From a virus, in IMG/VR virus record IMGVR_UViG_3300031999_000243, positions 1 through 20,335 of that record: 20,335 nt of DNA. The stretch is one strand, 5' to 3'. Below the pieces are notes generated by a model that worked only from the letters and a program-made list of their open reading frames with translations, ran no database searches and was not told the origin of the DNA. The position numbers were made by a program, and so were the translations under genes. Of this stretch, positions 19,520 through 20,335 are shown piece by piece (the first letter of the stretch is position 1; the number at the start of each line of letters is the position of its first letter).

Positions 19520-20335
19520 ATGCCAACATTAGCTGATCGTGTAAAAGCGTTTATGAATCCCAGCCCCACCCTGCCCTCCCCAAATGGGAGAGCATCATTT
19601 GGAGAGGGTTCTGTTTCGCCTGTGATAACTGAGGATATTTATTCGCGGTTCAAGGTGGAGCGTGACCGCAATTCGATCATCAAGGATTGCAGGGGCATGT
19701 ATGACGATGATCCGCGGGTGGAGAAGATGCACCGCATGTATGCGCGCGATCTGTTACGCGGCGGATTTGTGCTGAAGACGGATAACACAAAAGCCAGTGA
19801 CGTTGTAGCGGCATTGCAGGAACGGCTGAAGTTGAACCAGGCGCTGGAAGATTGGCTGAGACTTTCGATGCGGGACGGCGATTCGTTTTTGGAGGTGACG
19901 CCCGCACAAATAACAGGATCAACCTGGCAGGTGGAGAATGTGACGCGCAAGCCCACTTTGCAGATGCACAGGAATTCAAATTCGGCAGACCAATTCGAGA
20001 GCGTGGAAAGAGCGTTCTGGATGGGCAGTGAAACCTTCATGGGGATGGAACCCCCAAAGGATGCGATCTGGTTCCCAGAGTGGAAGATCATCCATGCCAG
20101 ATGGAACCACGATGAAGAAAGCCGCTATGGAAGACCGATGATGCGGAGCGCGCGCAGGCAATTCAAATATGTGCAGGACGGCGAGTTGAATGTGGCGGTG
20201 CGGCGCAAGATCGGCGGAGCGCAATTACGCCAGCATGTGATCGAGGGCAGCGCGGCGGATGTTGAGAAATATAAAGAGGATAACAAACTGGCGCTGGGTA
20301 AACTGGCGGCGGTGATCGACTTTTTCAGCAACAAG
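19520..20335 (+). CDS. phage portal protein, N-terminal part (runs off window)
   Basis: An open frame of 272 codons from ATG 19520 (TAAGGAAA just upstream) continues past the right edge with no stop. It has portal-like features: an N-terminal region with MHRMYARDLLRGGFVLK, a clip/wing region including DAIWFPEWKIIHARWNHDE and SRYGRPMMRSARRQF, and a helical VRRKIGGAQLRQHVIEG stretch. Portals form the ring through which DNA enters the head. Residues about 15-31 are encoded by a dispersed repeat. The gene lies after the neck genes rather than between terminase and capsid, which is uncommon. Confidence 0.75.
   Translation, partial: MPTLADRVKAFMNPSPTLPSPNGRASFGEGSVSPVITEDIYSRFKVERDRNSIIKDCRGMYDDDPRVEKMHRMYARDLLRGGFVLKTDNTKASDVVAALQERLKLNQALEDWLRLSMRDGDSFLEVTPAQITGSTWQVENVTRKPTLQMHRNSNSADQFESVERAFWMGSETFMGMEPPKDAIWFPEWKIIHARWNHDEESRYGRPMMRSARRQFKYVQDGELNVAVRRKIGGAQLRQHVIEGSAADVEKYKEDNKLALGKLAAVIDFFSNK
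19564..19608. repeat. dispersed repeat inside portal gene
   Basis: CCCCACCCTGCCCTCCCCAA is followed by ATGGGAGAGC and CATTTGGAGAGGG arms, like the 9511 subtype. It is translated near the portal N terminus without breaking the frame. Confidence 0.7.

Overview
The window reads as most of the early-to-late part of a tailed-phage genome (a phage, prophage or phage-plasmid; no integrase or repressor is visible), with a short non-phage-looking segment at its left edge. Every credible gene is on the + strand. Short hairpin repeats with C-rich and G-rich arms, often containing a TTCG-type loop, recur between and even inside genes. From general knowledge this repeat style fits Chloroflexota (Anaerolineae) genomes. 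The host assignment is inference only; there is no marker gene.

Region 1 (1-2328) looks like integron cassette material. An attC-like folded site lies at the extreme left edge (16 bp stem, two bulged bases, GTT/AAC core ends). A small ORF-bearing cassette follows, then a second, weaker attC-like site, then a C5-cytosine DNA methyltransferase. A gene-free stretch (1937-2328) holds a 10 bp inverted repeat and marks the change to the phage region.

Region 2 (2329-5889) is a replication module. It has a TOPRIM primase whose zinc-binding domain has lost its cysteines, an ATPase/helicase-like protein, and a gene-free 458 bp stretch. That stretch contains three 15 bp iterons, an AT-rich palindrome, four GTGAACGTT half-sites in alternating orientation and a further palindrome. 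It is the best candidate origin or control region.

Region 3 (5890-10263) carries small accessory genes: CxxC mini-proteins, membrane proteins, a ParM-like actin ATPase followed by a ParR-like protein and a 17 bp direct repeat (candidate partition locus), and a DUF4326 protein.

Region 4 (10264-20335) is the late block. It begins with a sigma70-type promoter followed about 100 nt later by a strong intrinsic terminator, an arrangement like lambda pR'/tR'. Then come a multi-pass membrane protein (possible holin), a stand-alone HD-GYP domain preceded by a 10 bp tandem repeat, a membrane-anchored coiled coil, the probable small and clear large terminase, a protease-scaffold-major capsid fusion with an internal ribosome site, a beta-helix protein, head-tail connector genes and the start of a portal gene. 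The portal gene runs off the right edge and sits unusually far downstream.

Most interesting are the attC/cassette structure, the candidate origin plus parMR locus (suggesting a phage-plasmid lifestyle), the HD-GYP gene with its tandem repeat, the fused capsid polyprotein with a nested start, and the repeat family that is translated inside several genes.
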